A DNA stretch of 64,000 nt from Tupaia tana (GCA_026018925.1 JAKSZU010000519.1:1-64000), one strand, 5' to 3'. Shown: positions 25,351 through 37,870, counted from the first letter of the stretch. Numbers and translations: made by a program. Notes: generated by a model not told the origin, from the sequence alone.

Positions 25351-26916
25351 AAGAATCCACAGGGATACTGGGAACTAGATATTTCAGGCACAGGAGAAAT
25401 GAAGATTTTCTACTCATAATTCAGCCTCCAGCAAGCAAAGATAGTGTGGTAGGGAGCCCCTCTGGCCTTCTACCCCTGTCCCTGTGTCTCTGAGCTCTCT
25501 GTGTCTCTCTGCTCCTGTCTCCTCATTTTTTTTGGTAATTTTTCCTTTTTACGATTTTTTTAAAGGTAGAATTTCTCTCTGGCTCTCAGCTCCATCTTTT
25601 GTTTTGTTAATAAGCCCTTCTGCTCCTTTCTCCCAGGCAGGAGAGTTGAGCCATTCTCTGAGAAGAATCCACATGGATACTGGGAACTAGATATTTAGGC
25701 ACAGGAGAAATGAAGATTTTCTACTTATAATTCAGCCTCCAGCAAGCAAAGCTAGTGTGGTAGGGAGCCCCTCTGGCCTTCTATCCCTGTCCCTGTGTCT
25801 CTGAGGTCTCTGTGTCTCTCTGCTCCTGTCTCCTCATTTTTTTTTTTGGTAATTTTTCCTTTTTACGAATTTTTTAAAGGTAGAATTTCTCTCTGCCTCT
25901 CAGCTCCATCTTTTGTTTTGTTAATAAGCCCTTCTGCTCCTTTCTCCCAGGCAGGAGAGTTGAGCCATTCTCTGAGAAGAATCCACATGGATACTGGGAA
26001 CTAGATATTTCAGGCACAGGAGAAATGTAGATTTTCTACTCATAATTCAGCCTCCAGCAAGCAAAGCTAGTGTGGTAGGGAGCCCCTATGGCCTTCTATC
26101 CCTGTCCCTGTGTCTCTGAGGTCTCTGTGTCTCTCTGCTCCTGTCTCCTCATTTTTTTTTGGTAATTTTTCCTTTTTACGATTTAATTAAAGGTAGAATT
26201 TCTCTCTGGCTCTCAGCTCCATCTTTTGTTTTGTTAATAAGCCCTTCTGCTCCTTTCTCCCAGGCAGGAGAGTTGAGCCATTCTCTGAGAAGAATCCACA
26301 TGGATACTGGGAACTAGATATTTCAGGCACAGGAGAAATGAATATTTTCTACACATAATTCAGCTTCCAGCAAGCAAAGCTAGTGTGGTAGGGAGCCCCT
26401 CTGGCCTTCTATACCTGTCCCTGTGTTTCTGAGGTCTCTGTGTCTCTCTGCTCCTGTCTCCTCATTATTTTTTGGGTAATTTTTCCTTTTTACGATTTTT
26501 TTAAAGGTAGAATTTCTCTCTGGCTCTCAGCTCCATTTTTGTTTTGTTAATAAGCCCTTCTGCTCCTTTCTCCCAGGCAGGAGAGTTGAGCCATTCTCTG
26601 AGAAGAATCCACATGGATACTGGGAACTAGATATTTCAGGCACAGGAGAAATGAAGATTTTCTACTCATAATTCAGCCTCCAGCAAGCAAAGCTAGTGTG
26701 GTAGGGAGCCCCTCTGGCCTTCTATCCCTGTCCCTGTGTCTCTGAGGTCTCTGTGTCTCTCTGCTCCTGTCTCCTCATTTTTTTTTTGGTAATTTTTCCT
26801 ATTTACGATTTTTTTAAAGGTAGAATTTCTCTCTGGCTCTCAGCTCCATCTTTTGTTTTGTTAATAAGCCCTTCTGCTCCTTTCTCCCAGGCAGGAGAGT
26901 TGAGCCATTCTCTGAG
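25351..26916 (+). repeat. Duplicated five-monomer segment, copy 1 (1566 bp)
   Basis: Starts are 25351, 25663, 25977, 26290 and 26603. Order: GAGCTCTCT; GATATTTAGG with ACGAATTTTTT; GATTTAATTAAAGG; AATATTTTCT with ATTATTTTTTGGG; CCTATTTACG. The same five occur at 29730-31297, offset about 4380 bp (14 monomers). The TTAATTAA octamer at 26183-26190 occurs only in these two copies. This copy has CACAGGGATACTG near 25360 and a lost T in CCATTTTTG near 26535. Confidence 0.88.
26183..26190. other. TTAATTAA octamer marker, first of two
   Basis: A two-base change in the GATTTTTTTAAAGG element creates this octamer. The only other copy is at 30563-30570, 4380 bp downstream, so it tags a single duplication event. 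Confidence 0.85.
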
Positions 26917-27543
26917 AAGTATCCACATGGATACTGGGAACTAGATATTTCAGGCACAGGAGAAATGAAGATTTTCTACTCATAATTCAGCCTCCAGCAA
27001 GCAAAGCTAGTGTGGTAGGGAGCCCCTCTGGCCTTCTATCCCTGTTCCTGTGTCTCTGAGGTCTCTGTGTCTCTCTGCTCCTGTCTCCTCATTTTTTTTG
27101 GTAATTTTTCCTTTTTACGATTTTGTTAAAGGTAGAATTTCTCTCTGGCTCTCAGCTCCATCTTTTGTTTTGTTAATAAGCCCTTCTGCTCCTTTCTCCC
27201 AGGCAGGAGAGTTGAGCCATTCTCTGAGAAGAATCCACATGGATACTGGGAAATAGATATTTCAGGCACAGGAGAAATGAAGATTTTCTACTCATAATTC
27301 AGCCTCCAACAAGCAAAGCTAGTGTGGTAGGGAGCCCCTCTGGCCTTCTATCCATGTCCCTGTGTCTCTGAGGTCTCTGTGTCTCTCTGCTCCTGTCTCC
27401 TCATTTTTTTTTTTGGTAATTTTTCCTTTTTACGATTTTGTTAAAGGTAGAATTTCTCTCTGGCTCTCAGCTCCATCTTTTGTTTTGTTAATAAGCCCTT
27501 CTGCTCCTTTCTCCCAGGCAGGAGAGTTGAGCCATTCTCTGAG
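26917..27543 (+). repeat. Two family B-like monomers
   Basis: Starts are 26917 and 27229. The first has TGTTCCTGTG and GATTTTGTTAAAGG (B type 2-like). The second starts with GGGAAATAG and has CTCCAACAAGC and ATCCATGTCC (B type 3). They join the five-monomer segment to the second copy of the duplicated dimer and look like a fragment of a B unit. Confidence 0.78.
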
Positions 27544-28169
27544 AAGAATCCACATGGATACTGGGAACTAGATATTTCAGGCACAGGAGAAATAAAGATT
27601 TTCTACTCATAATTCAGCCTCCAGCAAGCAAAGCTAGTGTCGTAGGGAGCCCCTCTGGCCTTCTATCCTTGTTCCTGTGTCTCTGAGGTCTCTGTGTCTC
27701 TCTGCTCCTGTCTCCTCATTTTCTTTTGGTAATTTTCCTTTTTACGATTTTGTTAAAGGTAGAAATTCTCTCTGGCTCTCAGCTCCATCTTTTGTTTTGT
27801 TAATAAGCCCTTCTGCTCCTTTCTCCCAGGCAGGAGAGTTGAGCCATTCTCTGAGAATCATCCACATGGATACTGGGAACTAGATATTTCAGGCACAGGA
27901 GAAATGAAGATTTTCTACTCATAATTCAGCCTCCAGCAAGCAAAGCTAGTGTGGTATGGAGCCCCTCTGGCCTTCTATCCCTGTCCCTGTGTCTCTGAGG
28001 TCTCTGTGTCTCTCTGCTCTGGTCTCCTCATTATTTTTTTGGTAATTTTTCCTTTTTACGATTTTTTTAAAGGTAGAATTTCTCTCTGGCTCTCAGCTCC
28101 ATCTTTTGTTTTGTTAATAAGCCCTTCTGCTCCTTTCTCCCAGGCAGGAGAGTTGAGCCATTCTCTGAG
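27544..28169 (+). repeat. Duplicated dimer, copy 2 (626 bp)
   Basis: Monomers at 27544 and 27856 match 24725-25350, with the same AATAAA (27591-27596), CCTTGTTCC, CATTTTCTTTTGG, GTGGTATGGAG and GCTCTGGTCTCC. Differences seen are GTGTCGTAGG and AGAAATTCTC in the first monomer and the AGAATCATCC junction near 27856. Confidence 0.88.
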
Positions 28170-29729
28170 AAGAATCCACAGGGATACTGGGAACTAGATA
28201 TTTCAGGCACAGGAGAAATGAAGATTTTCTACTCATAATTCAGCCTCCAGCAAGCAAAGCTTGTGTGGTAGGGAGCCCCTCTGGCCTTCTATCCCTGTCC
28301 CTGTGTCTCTGAGGTCTCTGTGTCTCTCTGCTCCTGTCTCCTCATTTTTTTTGGTAATTTTTCCTTTTTACGATTTTTTTAAAGGTAGAATTTCTCTCTG
28401 GCTCTCAGCTCCATCTTTTGTTTTGTTAATAAGCCCTTCTGCTCCTTTCTCCCAGGCAGGAGAGTTGAGCCATTCTCTGAGAAGAATCCACATGGATACT
28501 GGGAACTAGATATTTCAGGCACAGGAGAAATGAAGATTTTCTACTCATAATTCAGCCTCCAGCAAGCAAAGCTAGTGTGGTAGGGAGCCCCTCTGGCCTT
28601 CTATCCCTGTCCCTGTGTCTCTGAGGTCTCTGTGTCTCTCTGCTCCTGTCTCCTCATTTTTTTTGGTAATTTTTCCTTTTTACGATTTTGTTAAAGGTAG
28701 AATTTCTCTCTGGCTCTCAGCTCCATCTTTTGTTTTGTTAATAAGCCCTTCTGCTCCTTTCTCCCAGGCAGGAGAGTTGAGCCATTCTCTGAGAAGAATC
28801 CACATGGATACTGGGAACTAGATATTTCAGGCACAGGAGAAATGAAGATTTTCTACTCATAATTCAGCTTCCAGCAAGCAAAGCTAGTGTGGTAGGGAGG
28901 CCCTCTGGCCTTCTATCCCTGTCCCTGTGTCTCTGAGGTCTCTGTGTCTCCCTGCTCCGGTCTCCTCTTTTTTTTTGGTAAATTTTCCTTTTTACGAATT
29001 TTTTAAAGGTAGAATTTCTCTCTGGCTCTCAGCTCCATCTTTTGTTTTGTTAATAAGCAATTCTGCTCCTTTCTCCCAGGCAGGAGAGTTGAGCCATTCT
29101 CTGAGAAGAATCCACATGGATACTGATAACTAGATATTTCAGGCACAGGAGAAATGAAGATTTTCTACTCATAATTCAGCCTCCAGCAAGCAAAGCTAGT
29201 GTGGTAGGGAGCCCCTCTGGCCTTCTATCCCTGTCCCTGTGTCTCTGAGGTCTCTGTGTCTCTCTGCTCCAGTCTCCTCATATTTTTTTGGTAAATTTAC
29301 CTTTTTACGAATTTTTTAAAGGTAGAATTTCTCTCTGGCTCTCAGCTCCATCTTTTGTTTTGTTAATAAGCCCTTCTGCTCCTGTCTCCCAGGCAGGAGA
29401 GTTGAGCCATTCTCTGAGAAGAATCCACATGGATACTGGGAACTAGATATTTCAGACACAGGAGAAATGAAGATTTTCTACTCATAATTCAGCCTCCAGC
29501 AAGCAAAGCTAGTGTGGTAGGGAGCCCCTCTGGCCTTCTATCCCTGTCACTGTGTCTCTGAGGTCTCTGTGTCTCTCTGCTCCGGTATCCTCATATTTTT
29601 GGTAAATTTTCCTTTTTACGATTTTTTTAAAAGTAGAATTTCTCTCTGGCTCTCAGCTCCATCTTTTGTTTTGTTAATAAGAACTTCTGCTCCTTTCTCC
29701 CAGGCAGGAGAGTTGAGCCATTCTCTGAG
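28170..29729 (+). repeat. Mixed block ending in family A monomers (5 monomers)
   Basis: Starts are 28170, 28482, 28794, 29106 and 29419. The first carries AAGCTTGTG (a HindIII site at 28258-28263, where most monomers read AAGCTAGTG), a change shared with 50461-50466. The third to fifth match 9391-10328: AAGCAATTCTG; GATAACTAG with CTCCAGTCTCC; CAGACACAGG with GGTATCC and AAGAACTTC. Confidence 0.82.
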
Positions 29730-31297
29730 AAGAATCCACATGGATACTGGGAACTAGATATTTCAGGCACAGGAGAAATGAAGATTTTCTACTCATAATT
29801 CAGCCTCCAGCAAGCAAAGCTAGTGTGGTAGGGAGCCCCTCTGGCCTTCTACCCCTGTCCCTGTGTCTCTGAGCTCTCTGTGTCTCTCTGCTCCTGTCTC
29901 CTCATTTTTTTTGGTAATTTTTCCTTTTTACGATTTTTTTAAAGGTAGAATTTCTCTCTGGCTCTCAGCTCCATCTTTTGTTTTGTTAATAAGCCCTTCT
30001 GCTCCTTTCTCCCAGGCAGGAGAGTTGAGCCATTCTCTGAGAAGAATCCACATGGATACTGGGAACTAGATATTTAGGCACAGGAGAAATGAAGATTTTC
30101 TACTCATAATTCAGCCTCCAGCAAGCAAAGCTAGTGTGGTAGGGAGCCCCTCTGGCCTTCTATCCCTGTCCCTGTGTCTCTGAGGTCTCTGTATCTCTCT
30201 GCTCCTGTCTCCTCATTTTTTTTTTTGGTAATTTTTCCTTTTTACGATTTTTTTAAAGGTAGAATTTCTCTCTGCCTCTCAGCTCCATCTTTTGTTTTGT
30301 TAATAAGCCCTTCTGCTCCTTTCTCCCAGGCAGGAGAGTTGAGCCATTCTCTGAGAAGAATCCACATGGATACTGGGAACTAGATATTTCAGGCACAGGA
30401 GAAATGAAGATTTTCTACTCATAATTCAGCCTCCAGCAAGCAAAGCTAGTGTGGTAGGGAGCCCCTCTGGCCTTCTATCCCTGTCCCTGTGTCTCTGAGG
30501 TCTCTGTGTCTCTCTGCTCCTGTCTCCTCATTTTTTTTTTGGTAATTTTTCCTTTTTACGATTTAATTAAAGGTAGAATTTCTCTCTGGCTCTCAGCTCC
30601 ATCTTTTGTTTTGTTAATAAGCCCTTCTGCTCCTTTCTCCCAGGCAGGAGAGTTGAGCCATTCTCTGAGAAGAATCCACATGGATACTGGGAACTAGATA
30701 TTTCAGGCACAGGAGAAATGAATATTTTCTACTCATAATTCAGCTTCCAGCAAGCAAAGCTAGTGTGGTAGGGAGCCCCTCTGGCCTTCTATACCTGTCC
30801 CTGTGTCTCTGAGGTCTCTGTGTCTCTCTGCTCCTGTCTCCTCATTATTTTTTGGGTAATTTTTCCTTTTTACGATTTTTTTAAAGGTAGAATTTCTCTC
30901 TGGCTCTCAGCTCCATCTTTTGTTTTGTTAATAAGCCCTTCTGCTCCTTTCTCCCAGGCAGGAGAGTTGAGCCATTCTCTGAGAAGAATCCACATGGATA
31001 CTGGGAACTAGATATTTCAGGCACAGGAGAAATGAAGATTTTCTACTCATAATTCAGCCTCCAGCAAGCAAAGCTAGTGTGGTAGGGAGCCCCTCTGGCC
31101 TTCTATCCCTGTCCCTGTGTCTCTGAGGTCTCTGTGTCTCTCTGCTCCTGTCTCCTCATTTTTTTTTTGGTAATTTTTCCTATTTACGATTTTTTTAAAG
31201 GTAGAATTTCTCTCTGGCTCTCAGCTCCATCTTTTGTTTTGTTAATAAGCCCTTCTGCTCCTTTCTCCCAGGCAGGAGAGTTGAGCCATTCTCTGAG
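29730..31297 (+). repeat. Duplicated five-monomer segment, copy 2 (1568 bp)
   Basis: Starts are 29730, 30042, 30356, 30670 and 30984. It repeats the variant order of 25351-26916, including the TTAATTAA octamer at 30563-30570 and ATTATTTTTTGGG near 30844. This copy follows a GGTATCC-type monomer at 29419, so family A order is intact here, unlike copy 1, which follows a GGTATGG monomer. Copy 1 was probably the one inserted in a new context. Confidence 0.88.
30563..30570. other. TTAATTAA octamer marker, second of two
   Basis: Matches 26183-26190 and supports the pairing of 25351-26916 with 29730-31297. Confidence 0.85.
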
Positions 31298-32233
31298 AAG
31301 AATCCACATGGATACTGGGAACTAGATATTTCAGGCACAGGAGAAATGAAGATTTTCTACTCATAATTCAGCCTCCAGCAAGCAAAGCTAGTGTGGTAGG
31401 GAGCCCCTCTGGCCTTCTATCCCTGTCCCTGTGTCTCCGAGGTCTCTGTGTCTCTCTGCTCCTGTCTCCTCATTTTTTTTTGGTAATTTTTTCTTTTTAC
31501 GATTTTTTAAAGGTAGAATTTCTCTCTGGCTCTCAGCTCCATCTTTTGTTTTGTTAATAAGCCCTTCTGCTCCTTTCTCCCAGGCAGGAGAGTTGAGCCA
31601 TTCTCTGAGAAGAATCCACATGGATACTGGGAACTAGATATTTCAGCACTGGAAAAATGAAGATTTTCTACTCATAATTCAGCCTCCAGCAAGCAAAGCT
31701 AGTGTGGTAGGGAGCCCCTCTGGCCTTCTATCCCTGTCCCTGTGTCTCTGAGGTCTCTGTGTCTCTCTGCTCCTGTCTCCTCATTTTTTTGGTAATTTTT
31801 CCTTTTTACGGTTTTGTTAAAGGTAGAATTTCTCTCTGGCTCTCAGCTCCATCTTTTGTTTTGTTAATAAGCCCTTCTGCTCCTTTCTCCCAGGCAGGAG
31901 AGTTGAGCCATTCTCTGAGAAGAATCCACATGGATACTGGGAACTAGATATTTCAGGCACAGGAGAAATGAAGATTTTCTACTCATAATTCAGCCTCCAG
32001 CAAGCAAAGCTAGTGTGGTAGGGAGCCCCTCTGGCCTTCTATCCCTGTCCCTGTGTCTCTGAGGTCTCTGTGTCTATCTGCTCCTGTCTCCTCATTTTTT
32101 TTTTCGTAATTTTTCCTATTTACGATTTTTTTAAAGGTAGAATTTTTCTCTGGCTCTCAGCTCCATCTTTTGTTTTGTTAATAAGCCCTTCTGCTCCTTT
32201 CTCCCAGGCAGGAGAGTTGAGCCATTCTCTGAG
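31298..32233 (+). repeat. Family C block (3 monomers)
   Basis: Starts are 31298, 31610 and 31920. Marks: CTCCGAGG; CACTGGAAAAATG with a shortened T-tract and ACGGTTTTGTTAAAGG; TTTCGTAA with GTCTATCTGC and AATTTTTCTCTGG. The middle one is only 310 bp. The run CCTATTTACG (30984), CTCCGAGG, CACTGG, TTTCGTAA reproduces the C order with the GAGTTCTC monomer missing. Confidence 0.8.
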
Positions 32234-32858
32234 AAGAATCCACATGGATACTGGGAACTAGATATTTCAGGCACAGGAGAAATGAAGATTTTCTACTCAT
32301 AATTCAGCCTCCAGCAAGCAAAGCTAGTGTGGTAGGGAGCCCCCTGGCCTTCTATCCCTGTTCCTGAGTCTCTGAGGTCTCTGTGTCTCTCTGCTCCTGT
32401 CTCCTCATATTTTTTTTGGTAATTTTTCCTTTTTACGATTTTTTGAAAGGTAGAATTTCTCTCTGGCTCTCAGCTCCATCTTTTGTTTTGTTAATAAGCC
32501 CTTCTGCTCCTTTCTCCCAGGCAGGAGATTTGAGCCATTCTCTGAGAAGAATCCACATGGATACTGGGAACTAGATATTTCAGGCACAGGAGAAATGAAG
32601 ATTTTCTACTCATAATTCAGCCTCCAGCAAGCAAAGCTAGTGTGGTAGGGAGCCCCTCTGGCCTTCTATCCCTGTCCCTGTGTCTCTGAGGTCTCTGTGT
32701 CTCTCTGCTCCTGTCTCCTCATTTTTTTTGGTAATTTTTCCTTTATACGGTTTTTTTAAAGGTAGAATTTCTCTCTGGCTCTCAGCTCCATCTTTTATTT
32801 TGTTAATAAGCACTTCTGCTCCTTTCTCCCAGGCAGGAGAGTTGAGCCATTCTCTGAG
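32234..32858 (+). repeat. Two transitional monomers
   Basis: Starts are 32234 and 32547. The first has a two-base loss (GAGCCCCCTGG near 32340), CCTGAGTCTC, CATATTTTTTTTGG, GATTTTTTGAAAGG and GGAGATTTGAG. The second has CTTTATACGG, CTTTTATTTTG and AAGCACTTC. I could not assign them to a larger repeated order. Confidence 0.72.
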
Positions 32859-34424
32859 AAGAATCCACATGGATACTGGGAACTAGATATTTCAGGCACA
32901 GGAGAAATGAAGATTTTCTACTCATAATTCAGCCTCCAGCAAGCAAAGCTAGTGTGGTAGGGAGCCCCTCTGGCCTTCTATCCCTGTCCCTGTGTCTCTG
33001 AGGTCTCTGTGTCTCTCAGCTCCTGTCTCCTCATTTTTTTTGGTAATTTTTCCTTTTTACGATTTTTTTAAAGGTAGAATTTCTCTCTGGCTCTCAGCTC
33101 CATCTTTTGTTTTGTTAATAAGCCCTTCTGCTCCTTTCTCCCAGGCAGGAGAGTTGAGCCATTCTCTGAGAAGAATCCACATGGATACTGGGAACTAAAT
33201 ATTTCAGGCACAAGAGAAATGAAGATTTTCTACTCATAATTCAGCCTCCAGCAAACAAAGTTAGTGTGGTAGGGAGCCCCTCTGGCCTTCTATCCCTGTT
33301 CCTGTGTCTCTGAGGTCTCTGTGTCTCTCTGCTCCTGTCTCCTCATTTTTTTTGGTAATTTTTCCTTTTTACGATTTTGTTAAAGGTAGAATTTCTCTCT
33401 GGCTCTCAGCTCCATCTTTTGTTTTGTTAATAAGCCCTTCTGCTCCTTTCTCCCAGGCAGGAGAGTTGAGCCATTCTCTGAGAAGAATCCACATGGATAC
33501 TGGGAAATAGATATTTCAGGCACAGGAGAAATGAAGATTTTCTACTCATAATTCAGCCTCCAACAAGCAAAGCTAGTGTGGTAGGGAGCCCCTCTGGCCT
33601 TCTATCCATGTCCCTGTGTCTCTGAGGTCTCTGTGTCTCTCTGCTCCTGTCTCCTCATTTTTTTTTTTTGGTAATTTTTCCTTTTTACGATTTTGTTAAA
33701 GGTAGAATTTCTCTCTGGCTCTCAGCTCCATCTTTTGTTTTGTTAATAAGCCCTTCTGCTCCTTTCTCCCAGGCAGGAGAGTTGAGCCATTCTCTGAGAA
33801 GAATCCACATGGATACTGGGAACTAGATATTTCATGCACAGGAGAAATGAAGATTTTCTTCTCATAATTCAGCCTCCAGCAAGCAAAGCTAGTGTGGTAG
33901 GGAGCCCCTCTGGCCTTCTATCCCTGTCCCTGTGTCTCTGAGGTTTCTTTGTCTCTCTGCTCCTGTCTCCTCATTTTTTTTGGTAATTTTTCCTTTTTAC
34001 GATTTTTTTAAAGGTAGAATTTCTCTCTGGCTCTCAGCTCCATCTTTTGTTTTGTTAATAAGCCCTTCTGCTCGTTTCTCCCAGGCAGGAGAGTTGAGCC
34101 ATTCTCTGAGAAGAATCCACATGGATACTGGGACCTAGATATTTCAGGCACAAGAGAATTGAAGACTTTCTACTCATAATTCAGCCTCCAGCAAGCAAAG
34201 CTAGTGTGGTAGGGAGCCCCTCTGGCCTTCTATCCCTGTTCCTGTGTCTCTGAAGTCTCTGTGTCTCTCTGCTCCTGTCTCCTCATTTTTTTTTTGGTAA
34301 TTTTTCCTTTTTACGATTTTGTTAAAGGTAGAATTTCTCTCTGGCTCTCAGCTCCATCTTTTGTTTTGTTAATAAGCCCTTCTGCTCCTTTCTCCCAGGC
34401 AGGAGAGTTGAGCCATTCTCTGAG
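32859..34424 (+). repeat. Family B HOR, shortened copy (5 monomers)
   Basis: Starts are 32859, 33171, 33483, 33799 and 34111. Compared with the heptamer, types 4 (CATATTTTTTTTGG) and 5 are missing. The fourth monomer, 33799-34110, has an ordinary left half (GCACAGG, GCTAGTG) but the CTCGTTTC of type 6 on the right, so it looks like a crossover product. Type 7 follows in order at 34111 with GGGACCTAG and AGACTTTC. Confidence 0.83.
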
Positions 34425-34737
34425 AAGAATCCACATGGATACTGGGAACTAGATATTTCAGGCACAGGAGAAATGAAGATTTTCTACTCATAATTCAGCC
34501 TCCAGCAAGCAAAGCTAGTGTGGTAGGGAGCCCCTCTGGCCTTCTATCCCTGTCCCTGTGTCTCTGAGTTCTCTGTGTCTCTCTGCTCCGGTATCCTCAT
34601 ATTTTTTTGGTAAATTTTACTTTTTAAGATTTTTTTAAAAGTAGAATTTCTCTCTGGCTCTCAGCTCCATCTTTTGTTTTGTTAATAAGCCCTTCTGCTC
34701 CTTTCTCCCAGGCAGGAGAGTTGAGCCATTCTCTGAG
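34425..34737 (+). repeat. Single monomer with GGTATCC element and lost CpG
   Basis: One 313-bp monomer with GAGTTCTC, CCGGTATCCTCATATTTTTTTGG, GGTAAATTTTACT and TTAAGATTT in place of TTACGATTT (CpG lost near 34627). It resembles family A type 1 but sits between two B units. Confidence 0.75.
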
Positions 34738-37700
34738 AAGAATCCACATGGATACTGGGAACTAGATATTTCAGGCACAGGAGAAATGAAGATTTTCTAC
34801 TCATAATTCAGCCTCCAGAAAGCAAAGCTAGTGTGGTAGGGAGCCCCTCTGGCCTTCTATCCCTGTCCCTGAGTCTCTGAGGTCTCTGTGTCTCTCTGCT
34901 CCTGTCTCCTCATATTTTTTTTGGTAATTTTTCCTTTTTACGATTTTTTTAAAGGTAGAATTTCTCTCTGGCTCTCAGCTCCATCTTTTGTTTTGTTAAT
35001 AAGCCCTTCTGCTCGTTTCTCCCAGGCAGGAGAGTTGAGCCATTCTCTGAGAAGAATCCACATGGATACTGGGAACTAGATATTTCAGGCACAAGAGAAA
35101 TGAAGATTTTCTACTCATAATTCAGCCTCCAGCAAACAAAGTTAGTGTGGTAGGGAGCCCCTCTGGCCTTCTATCCCTGTTCCTGTGTCTCTGAGGTCTC
35201 TGTGTCTCTCTGCTCCTGTCTCCTCATTTTTTTTGGTAATTTTTCCTTTTTACGATTTTTTTAAAGGTAGAATTTCTCTCTGGCTCTCAGCTCCATCTTT
35301 TGTTTTGTTAATAAGCCCTTCTGCTCCTTTCTCCCAGGCAGGAGAGTTGAGCCATTCTCTGAGAAGAATCCACATGGATACTGGGAAATAGATATTTCAG
35401 GCACAGGAGAAATGAAGATTTTCTACTCATAATTCAGCCTCCAACAAGCAAAGCTAGTGTGGTAGGGAGCCCCTCTGGCCTTCTATCCATGTCCCTGTGT
35501 CTCTGAGGTCTCTGTGTCTCTCTGCTCCTGTCTCCTCATTTTTTTTTTTGGTAATTTTTCCTTTTTACGATTTTGTTAAAGGTAGAATTTCTCTCTGGCT
35601 CTCAGCTCCATCTTTTGTTTTGTTAATAAGCCCTTCTGCTCCTTTCTCCCAGGCAGGAGAGTTGAGCCATTCTCTGAGAAGAATCCACATGGATACTGGG
35701 AACTAGATATTTCAGGCACAGGAGAAATGAAGATTTTCTACTCATAATTCAGCCTCCAGCAAGCAAAGCTAGTGTGGTAGGGAGCCCCTCTGGCCTTCTA
35801 TCCCTGTCCCTGTGTCTCTGAGGTCTCTGTGTCTCTCTGCTCCTGTCTCCTCATATTTTTTTTTGGTAATTTTTCCTTTTTACGATTTTTTTAAAGGTAG
35901 AATTTCTCTCTGGCTCTCAGCTCCATCTTTTGTTTTGTTAATAAGCCCTTCTGCTCCTTTCTCCCAGGCAGGAGAGTTGAGCCATTCTCTGAGAAGAATC
36001 CACATGGATACTGGGAACTAGATATTTCAGGCAGAGGAGAAATGAAGATTTTCTACTCATAATTCAGCCTCCAGCAAGCAAAGCTAGTGTGGTAGGGAGC
36101 CCCTCTGGCCTTCTATCCCTGTCCCTGTGTCTCTGAGGTCTCTGTGTCTCTCTGCTCCTGTCTCCTCATTTTTTTTGGTAATTTTTCCTTTTTACGATTT
36201 TGTTAAAGGTAGAATTTCTCTCTGGCTCTCAGCTCCATCTTTTGTTTTGTTAATAAGCCCTTCTGCTCCTTTCTCCCAGGCAGGAGAGTTGAGCCATTCT
36301 CTGAGAAGAATCCACATGGATACTGGGAACTAGATATTTCAGGTACAGGAGAAATGAAGATTTTCTACTCATAATTCAGCCTCCAGCAAGCAAAGATAGT
36401 GTGGTAGGGAGCCCCTCTGGCCTTCTATCCCTGTCCCTGTGTCTCTGAGGTCTCTGTGTCTCTCTGCTCCTGTCTCCTCATTTTTTTTGGTAATTTTTCC
36501 TTTTTACGATTTTTTTAAAGGTAGAATTTCTCTCTGGCTCTCAGCTCCATCTTTTGTTTTGTTAATAAGCCCTTCTGCTCGTTTCTCCCAGGCAGGAGAG
36601 TTGAGCCATTCTCTGAGAAGAATCCACATGGATACTGGGACCTAGATATTTCAGGCACAAGAGAAATGAAGACTTTCTACTCATAATTCAGCCTCCAGAA
36701 AGCAAAGCTAGTGTGGTAGGGAGCCCCTCTGGCCTTCTATCCCTGTTCCTGTGTCTCTGAGGTCTCTGTGTCTCTCTGCTCCTGTCTCCTCATTTTTTTT
36801 TTGGTAATTTTTCCTTTTTACGATTTTGTTAAAGGTAGAATTTCTCTCTGGCTCTCAGCTCCATCTTTTGTTTTGTTAATAAGCCCTTCTGCTCCTTTCT
36901 CCCAGGCAGGAGAGTTGAGCCATTCTCTGAGAAGAATCCACATGGATACTGGGAACTAGATATTTCAGGCACAGGAGAAATGAAGATTTTCTACTCATAA
37001 TTCAGCCTCCAGCAAGCAAAGCTAGTGTGGTAGGGAGCCCCTCTGGCCTTCTATCCCTGTCCCTGTGTCTCTGAGGTCTCTGTGTCTCTCTGCTCCTGTC
37101 TCCTCAATTTTTTTGGTAATTATTCCTTTTTACGATTTTGTTAAAGGTAGAATTTCTCTCTGGCTCTCAGCTCCATCTTTTGTTTTGTTAATAAGCCCTT
37201 CTGCTCCTTTCTCCCAGGCAGGAGAGTTGAGCCATTCTCTGAGAAGAATCCACATGGATACTGGGAAATAGATATTTCAGGCACAGGAGAAATGAAGATT
37301 TTCTACTCATAATTCAGCCTCCAGCAAGCAAAGCTAGTGTGGTAGGGAGCCCCTCTGGCCTTCTATCCCTGTCCCTGTGTCTCTGAGTTCTCTGTGTCTC
37401 TCTGCTCCTGTCTCTTCATTTTTTTTGGTAATTTTTCCTTTTTACGATTTTTTTAAAGGTAGAATTTCTCTCTGGCTCTCAGCTCCATCTTTTGTTTTGT
37501 TAATAAGCCCTTCTGCTCCTTTCTCCCAGGCAGGAGAGTTGAGCCATTCTCTGAGAAGAATCCACATGGATACTGGGAACTAGATATTTCAGGCACAGGA
37601 GAAATGAAGATTTTCTACTCATAATTCAGCCTCCAGCAAGCAAAGCTAGTGTGGTAGGGAGCCCCTCTGGCCTTCTATCCCTTTGCCTGTGTCTCTGAGT

Positions 37701-37870
37701 TCTCTGTGTCTCTCTGCTCCTGTCTCCTCTTTTTTTTTTTTGGTAATTTTTCCTTTTTACGATTTTTTTAAAGGTAGAATTTCTCTCTGGCTCTCAGCTC
37801 CATCTTTTGTTTTGTTAATAAGCCCTTCTGCTCCTTTCTCCCAGGCAGGAGAGTTGAGCCATTCTCTGAG
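34738..37870 (+). repeat. Family B decamer HOR, unit 3 (10 monomers, 3133 bp)
   Basis: Starts are 34738, 35052, 35364, 35679, 35994, 36306, 36618, 36932, 37244 and 37556. Types 1 to 7 appear in order, followed by a three-monomer linker that ends with CCCTTTGCCTG, GAGTTCTC and an 11-T tract. Type 1 here also has CATATTTTTTTTGG. The linker is more divergent than in units 1 and 2: 36932 carries TCAATTTTTTTGG and AATTATTCC instead of GTGTCCCTCTG. Confidence 0.87.

Noticed and set aside
28258..28263. HindIII site as a periodic feature
   Set aside because: AAGCTT occurs only here and near 50461-50466; most monomers have AAGCTAG, so it is a private variant, not a ladder site.
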